This document shows positions 30,201-38,617 of a DNA stretch of 38,698 nucleotides, one piece after another (position 1 is the first letter of the stretch; each line of letters opens with the position of its first letter). The translations under genes were made by a program, and so were the position numbers. The stretch lies in contig OMVX01000037.1 of assembly GCA_900314605.1 (NCBI GenBank), positions 1 through 38,698 of the forward strand. Reading direction: 5' to 3'. This DNA comes from an uncultured Methanobrevibacter sp. (GTDB lineage: Archaea; Methanobacteriota; Methanobacteria; Methanobacteriales; Methanobacteriaceae). The notes below the pieces were generated by a model. That model was not told where the DNA came from and searched no databases. It saw only the letters and a program-made list of their open reading frames with translations.

Positions 30201-30968
30201 TATAATATGTTTTTTGTTAATGATGAGAAAAAAAATTCCAAATTCAATAAAAAACTGGAAAAAGAACTATTCGATTATGGAGATTTATATATTACACCAG
30301 ACAGAAATGAGGATATTAATCCAATTCAGCGAAGCAATATTATGCATGCTTTTCATAATAAAAAATCCATTCAGGAATATTGTAAAAAATTTAATATTAA
30401 ATATAATCAGTTTTTCTTAGCAACATTTGTTTTAACAATATCTAAATTCTGTGGATTGAAAAAAGGATTTGTTCCTGTATTATACAATGGACGGATTTTT
30501 AATGAAATACTAAATACATATTACTGTACTGTAAAACCTATTTTTTTAAAAATGGAAATGTATAAATGGACTACTATTAAAGATGTCATTGACAATATAT
30601 CTGATGAATTTATTAGAATTTTTAAGACAGAACCTAATACTTCATTATATCTTTTTTACGAAAATCAGTGGATATTCAATTTCATTGAATATTCAGAAAA
30701 TAATTTTAATTTGGATATTTCTGATTATAAAAATAGGGCAAATACTTCAGAATCAGCTAAGAAAGACCATGAAAATTATTTAAATGAATCAATAATATTT
30801 GAAACGGAAAAATATTATGTTGTTAATATGAGTTTTCGTGATAAATATTATTCACAAAAATATATTGATGAGTTTTTAAATTGTTGGGACCAAATAATTA
30901 AATATGTAACATATCAAGAAGATTTAAATATGAGTCTAGATTTTAATGAAAAAAATTTTGAAAAATAA
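24243..30968 (+). CDS. two-module non-ribosomal peptide synthetase with atypical ends
   Basis: This 2241-residue megasynthase builds a small peptide-like product on carrier domains. Order read from the sequence: C-terminal lobe of a condensation domain only (1-245, starting DADYWKKYL); adenylation A1 (260-735: YTSGTTGVPKG, NDYGSTET, FKTGDLG, NGKLD); carrier T1 (Ser780 in LGGTSL); full condensation C2 (825-1225, HHLIFDG at 944-950); adenylation A2 (1235-1715: YTSGTTGIPKG, DEFGPTES, YRTGDM, NGKVD); carrier T2 (Ser1764 in LGISSF); terminal condensation-like C3 (1815-2235) with DHLFFDY at 1950-1956. There is no thioesterase, reductase, epimerase or methylase. A1 has Thr447 where the amino-binding Asp normally sits; A2 keeps it (Asp1430). 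GTGATTT precedes the ATG. No phosphopantetheinyl transferase or dedicated exporter is in the window. The product is unknown. Confidence 0.95.
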   Translation: MYSNSINYKKDADYWKKYLSNIEGYAEIKVPKNQMNYSIEKSVKNLGKNLNQLNIADFSSKHDISPDILFMSAVLLVLDKYTYSTKALLTNIHKQKVDSEICSNIREFSKELPLIIDRNNRSQNIKSLLSNVKNTWDNVLNHSRYPFERIIEGKNITPTITFRYFNDYHSNIIEKNNLKYFKQNQDLEIHFNKNEDNSFFISLYYNTQLYTYEYMKTFINSVYLIINKILNSDINNLTIKDIGLTDKKMDKGIFDYSIPTIVELFEKQVQLNSSKKALIVNDEQISYDELNQNANRIANSLLKIVNPKSSIVVFLSRSKELIYSILGVLKAGCSFIPIDESYPKDRIEHIINDSDCQLIITDKDMDNAINPQVLLDNKNTDNPNNKIDVNDLAYMLYTSGTTGVPKGVFVSHKNIANIVMPAKDNILNHTFTEDIDKVLTLTAVNYTPSIRDFTLTLASGLTLVYANNDEIENINNLIHLIEKYKPQIIGSITPSRLTEYLEIPNFVKAFQHIKKIVLLGEKFPPSLYTKIKSKNSSIRIYNDYGSTETVFIGLKEIVSEENITIGSPGHNVDRYIMDIDEKILPVSVQGQLYVSGPSITLGYSNKELNSSYIKINNKRFFKTGDLGYLLDNGEIKLLGRVDKQIKLRGQRLEPDEIITLINKFENISNSTITLKQINGLDYLIAYYVSNVEINDDELTTYLKRKLPMYMVPSQFIKIPEIPTNINGKLDMSKLPEPSFDDIEYEAPTNEKENLVVNAFEKLFNKKIGINDDFISLGGTSLTASHILNYLSDYNITTADILQLRTPKKLAEHLKEININFDKYGFDDIVPLSTSQLNVYLDEVVNETGTGYNNSFKLEFNEKYSVDEIKKALIKLIDIYPILKTRIINHNGQTPSCVFDAKLEIKEGNLNDIKTFVRPFKLDKNISRFLIVKDGKSNILCFDIHHLIFDGSSLNILLNTLNSILNNKKVDFVDNGILRQILFEENIDSKYMDDAKEFFNSMLANIDEAYDLLPSIDKDNETEYMDTFHIDNKALTTFLQSNSITHNQFFSSIFAYTLSRFTGSNKVLFNLIVDGRGHVDLTNSVGMFVRTLPILLDCKNQKVSSFFKQSSNIINSLIKYELYPFHQLTHEHDLNPNIFFQYSYDIFENDIYELKHDFKRDLSFNIYDVSEDELGIKVLYSEKFSQEFIKRFVDCYILILNGIMKVNELSNLNFNLKSDLILLDSYNNTEDSLIYEDVLDAFNENLSRHPDNKLVSYKDVSYSYGESAFIANKIAQKLIGLGVEFQTSVGFLVPRSELYMLSVLSILSVGAVYVPLDNQLSDERIKFMINDTKTKVIIVSDETYERATNLGGEYNILNVSDIINDKVSTLSILPVVHSDLACILYTSGTTGIPKGVKITRKAILNISSVYCDKYEFTRDCVGGMFATIGFDIGSLSIVTALYSGACLDIIPEDIKLNMFELNRFINEHNITHISITAQVAKLFMQNDSANSLRILSVGGEKLGEIKSPNNYMLIDEFGPTESFAFVSSINNSDKIDPSSIGHINKNMKFYILDDEFRQVPIGAVGELYLSGFQVAEGYLNREKETKNAFLKNPFSDDNDYDKLYRTGDMVRVLPDGSLGIVGRPDSQVKIRGNRVELSEVEAAIRQLNYIDDVTVQPTKIQENNELVAYVVVLEEIKNLKEDIQKYIKMNKPDYMVPLFVIQLDNIPLTVNGKVDKNKLPKVEINTKNTAPKNHTEKKLLEICWEVLDNQNFGVTDNLASLGISSFNLIELNHRIYSTFNIDLKYLDLVQCKNIRDIYYLLNKNNYTVFKKYEKRKYYPLTEHQTWVSQLRIETPNYLKLNFTVKIKNVDVFRLKKTIINFMDKHPFLKSTLIEKQGKYYLKREDNANISDLIDIDRKNKKEFDLFVKKLDNDSHFLENYLKEGYIKYSSKFFYCRLTEYNNTVFVTILFDHLFFDYYSLFSMLNEIDKIYSNDEDKIEPEIIDGFDYNMFFVNDEKKNSKFNKKLEKELFDYGDLYITPDRNEDINPIQRSNIMHAFHNKKSIQEYCKKFNIKYNQFFLATFVLTISKFCGLKKGFVPVLYNGRIFNEILNTYYCTVKPIFLKMEMYKWTTIKDVIDNISDEFIRIFKTEPNTSLYLFYENQWIFNFIEYSENNFNLDISDYKNRANTSESAKKDHENYLNESIIFETEKYYVVNMSFRDKYYSQKYIDEFLNCWDQIIKYVTYQEDLNMSLDFNEKNFEK

Positions 30969-30979
30969 TAAAAAAATTC

Positions 30980-32572
30980 TTATTTAGAATCAAGATATTT
31001 TTTTACAGTATAATCTACACTTAATTTAAACCATTCTTTATCCATTTCAGATTCTATGGCATAGTACCCTTCATCAATTATCATACTTAAATCTCTTATA
31101 AAAAGATCATTATCAGATATATTTGAATTTTCAAATAAATCTTTTTCAATTGTCATCCCATATTTGTATAATTCTTCTATTTTGAAATTAGAATCCCTGT
31201 AAAAAATTTGAGGTTCTCTTAAAGGGTTTTCTGGAATTATATAATATTTTTCCCAATCATAACAACGTTGCTCTGGAGGGGTTAAATCCCATAATAAGGA
31301 TCCTGGAAGTGCTATAGGCATAAAAGATTTTACCATCAATTTTTCACAAATTAAATCATGTTCCTTGAAAAATTTAATCGTGTCCTCATACATTGTTGGT
31401 TTTTCTTTTGGCAACCCAAATAAAAATAAAACTAAACAAGAAATATTTACATCCATTAGCTTTCTAAAAGTTTTTGCAGCGACTGTTAGGTATTCCTCTG
31501 TTTTTTTATGAGAAATTTTTCCATTGAACTTTAATGTATCCAAGTTGACACTTTCAAATCCGAATATAATATTTCTACAGTAGCTTCCTTTTAATGATTC
31601 AATATCTTTTGTTTTCAAAAGGTCAACTCTTGTTCCAAACTCCCATGGAATCTTGAGGTCTCTCATAGTATTGCAGACAGCCTTTAATTGCCTTTTATTT
31701 GCCCCAAATAATGCATCATATATTGTGATTTTTTTGGGTTCATATAATTCATATAATGTTTTTAAATACTTGATAGTATTTTCTTCATTAAGTGTTCTGT
31801 ACTTTCCTTGGTCTACTATTCGGGAATTACAGAAGGAACATCTTCCTATACATCCTCTAGATAAAATTATTGAACCTGCAGGGTCTCTATCATGCCAAAA
31901 TGGTCCATCTAAAGCTTTAACATAAGCTCTATACTTTTCTATTTCAAAATCATCAAAAACTTCAAAAATTGGTGCTAAAGTATTTAAATCTTTAATAAAT
32001 CCTATACCTGGATTGATTTTCACATGACCATCTTCAAAATAATCAATCCCTTCAATATTTTCCAGACTTTTACCATTTTCTAGATTTTGAATAATTTGAT
32101 AAATAATTTCTTCACCTTCACCTTTTACAACTATATCGATTAATCCCTTATTTAATAATTCTTGAGAATAGTATGTTGCATGAATTCCTCCACAGATAAT
32201 AATACTTTCAGGTGAAACTCTTTTAATTAACTCAAATGTCTGAAATGAAGAATTTGCTGTAGAACTAAAATGACAATCAGATATGATTACATCAAAGGCA
32301 TGTTCTGTTAAGTATTTTTCCAGTTCCTTTTCAGGAAATTCCATACAATGTTGAGTAAATGTTTTGAACATAAAAATTTCACTATTTTTAAAATCATTGA
32401 AGGAATTTAATTTTAATGAATCAACATCAAGATAATGAATATTTGCATCCAATATATCTATTTCAACATTTTTAGATTTTAAGTATGCAGAAATACTCAT
32501 CAAACCCTGAGGAGGGGAATAGACAACATATTGCTTCGGACAATGAAGCACACAAATTTTTAAAGTATTCAT
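30980..32572 (-). CDS. cobalamin-binding radical SAM protein (class B type)
   Basis: This enzyme has an N-terminal B12-binding Rossmann domain (about residues 1-170: PPQGLMSISAYLKSKNVEIDILD, ICGGIHATYY, VVKGEGEE) and a radical SAM barrel with the 4Fe-4S motif CIGRCSFC (Cys241, Cys245, Cys248 from this start). Such proteins methylate unactivated carbons or do other radical chemistry, often in natural-product pathways. I start at ATG 32572, where GGAG lies nine bases upstream; the ATG at 32587 overlaps that site and has none of its own. It converges on the NRPS with an 11-bp gap. It could tailor the NRPS product, but it might equally act on lipids or cofactors; the placement is suggestive only. 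Confidence 0.9.
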   Translation of the reverse strand: MNTLKICVLHCPKQYVVYSPPQGLMSISAYLKSKNVEIDILDANIHYLDVDSLKLNSFNDFKNSEIFMFKTFTQHCMEFPEKELEKYLTEHAFDVIISDCHFSSTANSSFQTFELIKRVSPESIIICGGIHATYYSQELLNKGLIDIVVKGEGEEIIYQIIQNLENGKSLENIEGIDYFEDGHVKINPGIGFIKDLNTLAPIFEVFDDFEIEKYRAYVKALDGPFWHDRDPAGSIILSRGCIGRCSFCNSRIVDQGKYRTLNEENTIKYLKTLYELYEPKKITIYDALFGANKRQLKAVCNTMRDLKIPWEFGTRVDLLKTKDIESLKGSYCRNIIFGFESVNLDTLKFNGKISHKKTEEYLTVAAKTFRKLMDVNISCLVLFLFGLPKEKPTMYEDTIKFFKEHDLICEKLMVKSFMPIALPGSLLWDLTPPEQRCYDWEKYYIIPENPLREPQIFYRDSNFKIEELYKYGMTIEKDLFENSNISDNDLFIRDLSMIIDEGYYAIESEMDKEWFKLSVDYTVKKYLDSK

Positions 32573-32587
32573 ATTATTTTTCTCCAT

Positions 32588-33084
32588 TTTTTTAAACTTA
32601 ATGTTTAAATATGTTTTTTAAAGGTATTAATCTTTATATTTAATTCCAAAACTTTTGATATATATCTAAAAAATAATTAGTTAAATATAGTATATGATTT
32701 TATCTATTTAAAAAAAAAGCAAAAAAGTATATTAAACTACTTAATAATAATAATTAAAAACATTCCTAAGATAATGCAAGATTATCAAACAAAAATTTCT
32801 TCAAATTTATAGAAAATACCCAGGTTTTCTTAAAAGTCTATTGATAGGAAAAGTAGACAGTACAAATATAAACAGAAGATTATTTAAGATATATATCAGA
32901 TAAACCTTTTAAAAAATATTAAAATCCTAAAATAATATTAGATTATATATGATGAGAAGACGACTAAGTAGTTAACATAAAATATGTCCTAAGAATTGGC
33001 AGTTCATTTAATATAATTTAAATAAATTAAAAACAATATACAATACATAGGTTAATAATTTTAAAATCTTTAATGTGATTTTTT
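32588..33084. other. divergent intergenic region between radical SAM gene and nadE
   Basis: About 500 bp of AT-rich DNA with no coding frame or clear RNA gene. A perfect box-C-like ATGATGA occurs near 32949 but no CTGA partner follows. Promoters of both flanking genes must lie here. Confidence 0.35.
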
Positions 33085-33906
33085 ATGAGTAAATTACCAA
33101 AACTAAATAGTCAAAAAGTTAAAGATGAAATTTCTTTATTTATTCAAGATAAAGTTTCAAAATCTCATAGTGAAGGTATTGTTATAGGTTTAAGTGGAGG
33201 AATAGACTCAACAGTTTCAGCTTACTTAGCTACAGAAACTATTGGTCGTGAAAATATATTTGGTATACATATGTTCTCATCTACTACTCCCAAAGAAGAT
33301 ACTGATCATGCTAGATTAATAGCTAAAATTTTAGACATTGAATATAAAGAGGTAAATATTGATTCTATTTCAAAAGAATTTATAAAAATAGCTGATGAGA
33401 ATAATGAAGATTATGCAAGTGAATGTCTTAAATTATCTACTGGAAATCTTAAAGCAAGAATTAGAATGTCTTTATTATACTACTTTGCAAATCTTAAAAA
33501 CTATTTAGTAATAGGAACTGGTAATAGAAGTGAACTTTTAATTGGATACTTTACTAAATATGGTGATGGAGCTTGTGATATGGAACCTATTGGGGATATT
33601 TACAAAAGCCAATTAAGGGAACTTTCACGAGACTGGAATATTCCAGAAGAAATTATTGTAAAACCTCCAAGGGCTGGCTTGTGGCCAGGTCAAACTGATG
33701 AAGATGAAATTGGATTAAGTTATGAGCTTTTAGACAATCTGTTATATATGATTATTGATGAGGATTTAACAAATAAAGAAATTCGTAATGTACTTGAAAT
33801 ATCAGATGATGAAATTAATATGATTAGAAATAAAGTAATAAATAGCCGTCATAAAGTTCAAATGCCTGAAATTCCAATTGTATCAAATAAAATAGATAGA
33901 ACTTAA
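33085..33906 (+). CDS. nadE: NAD(+) synthetase NadE
   Basis: NadE makes NAD from deamido-NAD and ammonia with ATP, the last step of NAD synthesis. The 273 residues match the ammonia-dependent form without a glutaminase domain. The PP-loop SGGIDS is at 37-42. The later TGNRSELLIGYFTKYGDGACDMEPIGDIYK and PPRAGLWPGQTDEDEIGLSY segments form the nucleotide and acyl-adenylate sites. GTGATT precedes the ATG. leuS follows 49 bp later on the same strand and may share the transcript. Confidence 0.96.
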   Translation: MSKLPKLNSQKVKDEISLFIQDKVSKSHSEGIVIGLSGGIDSTVSAYLATETIGRENIFGIHMFSSTTPKEDTDHARLIAKILDIEYKEVNIDSISKEFIKIADENNEDYASECLKLSTGNLKARIRMSLLYYFANLKNYLVIGTGNRSELLIGYFTKYGDGACDMEPIGDIYKSQLRELSRDWNIPEEIIVKPPRAGLWPGQTDEDEIGLSYELLDNLLYMIIDEDLTNKEIRNVLEISDDEINMIRNKVINSRHKVQMPEIPIVSNKIDRT

Positions 33907-33955
33907 ATTTATTATAATGGATTAATACAAATAAAAATAATAAAATGGTGATTCA

Positions 33956-36823
33956 GTGACAGAGAATATAGAGAAAAAATGGCAGGAAAAATGGCAAGAT
34001 GCAAAGTTATTTGAATCAAACCCTAATGATAAAGAAAAAATGTATATTACAGTAGCATTCCCTTATCCTAGTGGTGCAATGCATGTTGGTCATGGAAGAA
34101 CATATACTGTTCCAGATGTATTTGCAAGATTTAAAATAATGCAGGGTTATAATGTATTATTCCCAATGGGTTGGCATGTAACTGGTGCACCGGTTATTGG
34201 AATTGCAGATAGAATAAAAAATAAAGATAAATGGACCTTAGACTTATATGAAAATGTTCATAAGGTTCCTCATGATACATTATCTTCACTTGAAGATCCT
34301 ATTAATATTGTAAAATACTTTTCAAATGAATATCATGATGTAATGAATAAAATGGGTTATACTATTGATTGGAGAAGAGAATTTAGAACAATTGACCCTA
34401 CTTATCAAAAATTTATAACTTGGCAAGCTAATACTCTTTATAAAAAAGGTTTAATCCAGCAAGGAGAACATCCTGTTAAATACTGCCCTCATGATGAAAA
34501 TCCTGTAGGAGACCATGACCTACTTGAAGGTGAAGGTGTTGGAGTAAATGAACTTACACTTTTAAAATTCCCTGTTGATGATAAATTCTTAGTCACTGGT
34601 ACTTTAAGACCTGAAACTATTTTTGGCGCAACAAATATCTGGTTAAATCCTTCTATTCATTATATTCTTGTTGAAGTGGAAAGTGGAGAGTATAAAGGTG
34701 AAAAATGGATAATGTCAGATGATGGATTTTATAATATTTCCAATCAAAAGGACCTTAAAAAATTAGAAGACATTGATCCTGAAGAGTATATTGGAAAAAT
34801 AGCTAAAAATCCATTAACAGATGAAGATGTACCAGTATTCCCTGCAAGTTTTGTAAGTAGTGAATATGGTAGTGGAGTAGTATTCTCTGAACCTGCTGAT
34901 GCACCTGCAGATTATATTGCACTTCAAGATTTGAAAAATAACGACACCTTAATAGAAAAATATAATATTCGCCAATTAGTTGAATCTGCCAAGCCAAGAA
35001 ATGTTGTGACAGTTGAAGGTTATGGTGAGATTCCTGCAAAAGAAATAATAGAAAAATTAGAGATTACAAATCAGGATGATCCTAAAGTTCAAACTGCTAC
35101 AGAAGAATTATATAAAACTGAACATAGTAAAGGTCATGTAAGTGACCATATAGAAAAGTATGCAGGTAAAAGAGTAGCATTTGTAAGAGATGAAGTTAGA
35201 GATGATCTTATAGATGCAGGATATGCTGATATAATCTACGACTTTGCAGAAAGACCTGTTATCTGTAGATGTGGCCATCGTTGTGTTGTTAAAATATTAA
35301 ATGATCAGTGGTTTATGAAATATTCAAATACTGAGTGGAAAGTAAAAGCTAATGAATGTCTTGAAGGAGAAACAATTATTCCTCAGGAAGTTAAATCAAA
35401 CTTTGAATATTATCTTAATTGGTTAGATGATTGGGCTTGTTCTAGAAGAGTAGGTCTTGGAACAAGAGTTCCTTGGGATCAGAAATGGTTAATTGAGCCT
35501 CTTACAGATTCAACAATTTACATGTCTTATTATTCTATAGCTAAATACCTAAAAGATATGGATGAAGATCTTTTAAATGATGCATTCTTTGATAAGGTAT
35601 TTTTAGATATTGACTCTGATGAGATTAAAGTAGATGATGATATAATAAAAGAAATACAAAAAGAGTTTAATTACTGGTATCCTTTAGATTGGAGATTATC
35701 TGCAAAGGATTTAGTTGGAAACCATCTTAGTTTCTTAATGTTTGCACACTCTGCAATATTCCCAAAAGACAAATGGCCTAAAGGAACAGTTGTTTTTGGT
35801 ATGGGACTTCTTGAAGGAAATAAAATGTCCTCATCTAAAGGTAATGTAATTTTACTTGATGATGCTATAGATGAATTCTCTGCAGATGTTGTAAGATTAT
35901 TTTTAATGAGTTCTGCAGAACCATGGCAGGATTTCGACTGGAGAGATAAGGAAGTTAAAGGTACACAAAGAAGACTCCAATGGTTTAGAGAATTTGCAGA
36001 TAAAGTAAATGAAATTGTTGGAGCTAAACTTAACTTATCTAATATTAAACCTGTAGAATTAAAACGTAATATAGATAAATGGATGATAGGTCAGTTAAAT
36101 ATACATATTAAAAATTCAACTGAAGCATTAGAAGTATTCCAAACAAGAAAAGCATCCCAGGAATCAATATTCTTACTTAAAAAAGATGTAGATCATTATA
36201 TGTATAGAACTAAACATTTACTTAATAATCCTGATGATGAGATGATTTATGTTCTATCTACATTAATTGAAAATTGGATTAAATTACTTACACCATTTAC
36301 TCCACATACTTCAGAAGAACTTTGGAGCAAATATGGAGGTTCAGGATTTGTAAGTGAAGCAAAATGGCCAGAATATGATGAAAGTACCATTAATGAAAAT
36401 ATTATTGCATCAGAACAACTTACCCAAAATCTTGTAAAGGATATTACAGAGATTATGAAAATGGTCAAAGAAGATGTTGGAAAAATCCATATTTATCTTG
36501 CACCAGATTGGAAATGGGACTTGTATAGAATAGCTGATGAGGTAGGTAAACCTGATATTGGCCAAATCATGGGTAAAGCTATTAAAGATAATATCCATTC
36601 AGATAAAAAAGATATTGCTCAAAATGCTAAAAAGATTAGTAAAGAAATTACTAAGACTAAATATATTGGTAAAATTGATGAGGCAAGTATATTAGAAGAT
36701 AGTAAGGCCTATATTGAAGAAGAATGTGGAAGTGAGGTTATTATCCACATTGATGATTCATATGATCCTCAAAATAAAGCAAGAAATGCAATGCCTTATA
36801 AACCAGCAATATTCTTAGAATAG
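33956..36823 (+). CDS. leuS: leucyl-tRNA synthetase, archaeal type
   Basis: LeuRS charges tRNA-Leu. The 955 residues are normal for the archaeal/eukaryotic form. The class I motifs are HVGHG (43-47, in [15 protein letters not shown]) and KMSSS (623-627). Between them lies the CP1 editing domain with [13 protein letters not shown] cysteine-rich CRCGHRC is at about 440, and a C-terminal tRNA-binding region ends the protein. The start is GTG 33956, with GGTGAT close in front; the next ATG (codon 29) would remove conserved N-terminal residues. An 11-bp-stem hairpin follows about 80 bp after the stop. Confidence 0.96.
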   Translation: MTENIEKKWQEKWQDAKLFESNPNDKEKMYITVAFPYPSGAMHVGHGRTYTVPDVFARFKIMQGYNVLFPMGWHVTGAPVIGIADRIKNKDKWTLDLYENVHKVPHDTLSSLEDPINIVKYFSNEYHDVMNKMGYTIDWRREFRTIDPTYQKFITWQANTLYKKGLIQQGEHPVKYCPHDENPVGDHDLLEGEGVGVNELTLLKFPVDDKFLVTGTLRPETIFGATNIWLNPSIHYILVEVESGEYKGEKWIMSDDGFYNISNQKDLKKLEDIDPEEYIGKIAKNPLTDEDVPVFPASFVSSEYGSGVVFSEPADAPADYIALQDLKNNDTLIEKYNIRQLVESAKPRNVVTVEGYGEIPAKEIIEKLEITNQDDPKVQTATEELYKTEHSKGHVSDHIEKYAGKRVAFVRDEVRDDLIDAGYADIIYDFAERPVICRCGHRCVVKILNDQWFMKYSNTEWKVKANECLEGETIIPQEVKSNFEYYLNWLDDWACSRRVGLGTRVPWDQKWLIEPLTDSTIYMSYYSIAKYLKDMDEDLLNDAFFDKVFLDIDSDEIKVDDDIIKEIQKEFNYWYPLDWRLSAKDLVGNHLSFLMFAHSAIFPKDKWPKGTVVFGMGLLEGNKMSSSKGNVILLDDAIDEFSADVVRLFLMSSAEPWQDFDWRDKEVKGTQRRLQWFREFADKVNEIVGAKLNLSNIKPVELKRNIDKWMIGQLNIHIKNSTEALEVFQTRKASQESIFLLKKDVDHYMYRTKHLLNNPDDEMIYVLSTLIENWIKLLTPFTPHTSEELWSKYGGSGFVSEAKWPEYDESTINENIIASEQLTQNLVKDITEIMKMVKEDVGKIHIYLAPDWKWDLYRIADEVGKPDIGQIMGKAIKDNIHSDKKDIAQNAKKISKEITKTKYIGKIDEASILEDSKAYIEEECGSEVIIHIDDSYDPQNKARNAMPYKPAIFLE

Positions 36824-36904
36824 TCAGCTTATTTAATTATATTTTATAAAAAAAGTAAAATTTTATATAATTCAATAAGCTAATATTTAACTAACAGTCC
36901 GAAT

Positions 36905-36938
36905 CCAAGGGACAATCATTTGTCCTTTGGCTATTTTT
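36905..36938 (+). terminator. strong hairpin downstream of leuS
   Basis: CCAAGGGACAA (36905-36915), loop TCAT, TTGTCCTTTGG (36920-36930): an 11-bp stem with one G-T pair, followed by CTATTTTT. It is a GC-rich island in AT-rich DNA. It is most likely a transcript 3' end; a structured small RNA is a weaker alternative. Confidence 0.55.
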
Positions 36939-37109
36939 AATTTTATAAGATTTTTTTAAATCTAAATTTGATATTTACAATAAATTATCTTAATAAATAA
37001 AAAACTTAGTTTATTTAATTTTAAAATAGTTTAGTAAATTTAATATATTATCTTTATCAAAAATTTTATTGAAAATTTTTTTATAATTAAATATTTTAAG
37101 GTTATTAAC

Positions 37110-37490
37110 ATGCATGAATTATCAATGGCTCAAGGAATATTAGATTCTGTATTAGAAAATGCTGAAAAGAACAATGCTAAACAAGTAACACAGGTTGTTA
37201 TAGAAATTGGACGTTTAGCTATGCTTAATCCTGAACAAGTACGATTTATGTTAGGTGTTTTAAATGAAGATACTATAGCAGCTAATGCTGAATTTGTTAT
37301 TGAGGAAATTCCTGCTCAAATCAAATGTAAAGATTGTGATTTTGAAGGGGAAGCTAAAATTGATGATAGTGACCATTATATGCCTATTATTAAATGTCCT
37401 AAATGTGACTCTTATAAAGTAGATGTAATTAATGGTAAAGATGTTATTGTTAAAAATATTATTATTGATAAGGAAGATGATGAGGATTAG
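37110..37490 (+). CDS. hypA: hydrogenase nickel incorporation protein HypA
   Basis: HypA is the nickel chaperone that, with HypB, delivers Ni to the large subunit of [NiFe]-hydrogenases, which hydrogenotrophic methanogens need for hydrogen uptake. The 126 residues begin MHELS, whose His2 (with Glu3) is the nickel ligand. The zinc site is formed by CKDC (Cys73/76) and CPKC (Cys96/99). A short acidic tail (DKEDDED) follows. AAGG precedes the ATG. hypB lies 320 bp downstream on the same strand, probably with its own promoter given the long gap. Confidence 0.96.
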   Translation: MHELSMAQGILDSVLENAEKNNAKQVTQVVIEIGRLAMLNPEQVRFMLGVLNEDTIAANAEFVIEEIPAQIKCKDCDFEGEAKIDDSDHYMPIIKCPKCDSYKVDVINGKDVIVKNIIIDKEDDED

Positions 37491-37810
37491 TTTTTTAGTT
37501 TTTAGCTTTTAACTCTTCTTATTTTATTTTTTAAATAATTATAATTATTTTATTTCTTGTTTTTATTGATTATAAAATTGTAATTGTTTTAAATTTTTTC
37601 AGTTAGTAATACTTTTTTTTAGTTTTTTTTAAAAATTGTAATAATTTATTTTCTTAAAATAATAATGATTATATAATATTTAAATAAATATATTATAATA
37701 ATATTTGATTAATAATTTTAATATTATATTTTTTAATAATATTGATTGAAAATAAAAATTAAAGTTATTTTACCAATTATAAAGATTTTTAAGTTTTTAG
37801 GAGTGATTAG
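37491..37810. other. AT-rich spacer between hypA and hypB
   Basis: About 320 bp, rich in T runs (for example CTTTTTTTTAGTTTTTTTT near 37612), with no coding frame. The right end holds a strong GGAGTGAT ribosome binding site for hypB. A hypA terminator and hypB promoter are likely here but no single element is clear. Confidence 0.35.
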
Positions 37811-38476
37811 ATGCATAAAATTGCTGATGTTACTGTTGCAGAAAATATAATGAAAGCTAATAATAAAATTGCTGAATTTAATCATAAATTATTCGATGGT
37901 TATAACGTTTTTTGTATAGATTTTGTAGGTGCTATTGGTTCTGGAAAAACTGCACTTATAGAAAAATATGTAGATTCTGTTGATGATAAAGTAGGTGTAA
38001 TGGCTGGAGATTTAAACAGTAAATATGATGCAGAAAGAATAGAAAGTCATGGAGTACCTGTAGCTGGTATTAGTACTGGTACTGAATGCCATTTAGATGC
38101 TCATTTAGTTGAACATGGTCTGGAAGAATTAGATTTAGATGCTTTAGATACAGTTATTATTGAAAATGTTGGTAATTTAATTTGTCCTGTAGATTTCCAA
38201 TTAGGTTCCCATATGAGGGTTGTTATTGTTAGTGTTACTGAAGGTGATGATACTGTTGAGAAACATCCTTATATTTTCCAGGATTCAGATTTAGCTATTA
38301 TTAATAAAATTGATTTAGCAGATGCAGTAGGTTCTGATGTTGATAAAATGGTTGCAGATGCTAAAAAAATCAAACCTGATATGGAAGTTATAACTATGAG
38401 TTTAAAAGAAAATATTGGTGTTGATGAATTTATAAATGCAGTTAAAAAAGCAAAAGACGATTATAATAAAGCTTAA
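37811..38476 (+). CDS. hypB: hydrogenase nickel incorporation GTPase HypB
   Basis: HypB is the SIMIBI-class GTPase that drives nickel delivery to [NiFe]-hydrogenase together with HypA. Over 221 residues, Walker A GAIGSGKT is at 40-47. The inter-subunit metal site is Cys93-His94 (TGTECHLDAHLV) with Cys125 (NVGNLICPVDF), and the guanine motif NKID is near 166. The N-terminal CxxCGC nickel motif and His-stretch of some bacterial HypB are absent, as in archaeal homologues. GGAGTGAT precedes the ATG. Confidence 0.96.
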   Translation: MHKIADVTVAENIMKANNKIAEFNHKLFDGYNVFCIDFVGAIGSGKTALIEKYVDSVDDKVGVMAGDLNSKYDAERIESHGVPVAGISTGTECHLDAHLVEHGLEELDLDALDTVIIENVGNLICPVDFQLGSHMRVVIVSVTEGDDTVEKHPYIFQDSDLAIINKIDLADAVGSDVDKMVADAKKIKPDMEVITMSLKENIGVDEFINAVKKAKDDYNKA

Positions 38477-38617
38477 ACATTTTTTTTAATATAATAATTT
38501 TTTACCTTTTTTAACAAATATTTAACTTTTCTATTTTGTCCTACCATAATTTTTTAGATTATTTTTTATTTATTTTTATTTTTTTTATTCTATCATTATA
38601 TTGGGGCTGTAAAAAAT

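Noticed and set aside
32946-33000. Possible C/D box RNA (ATGATGA near 32949)
   Set aside because: No CTGA D box or internal D'/C' pair follows within the usual length.
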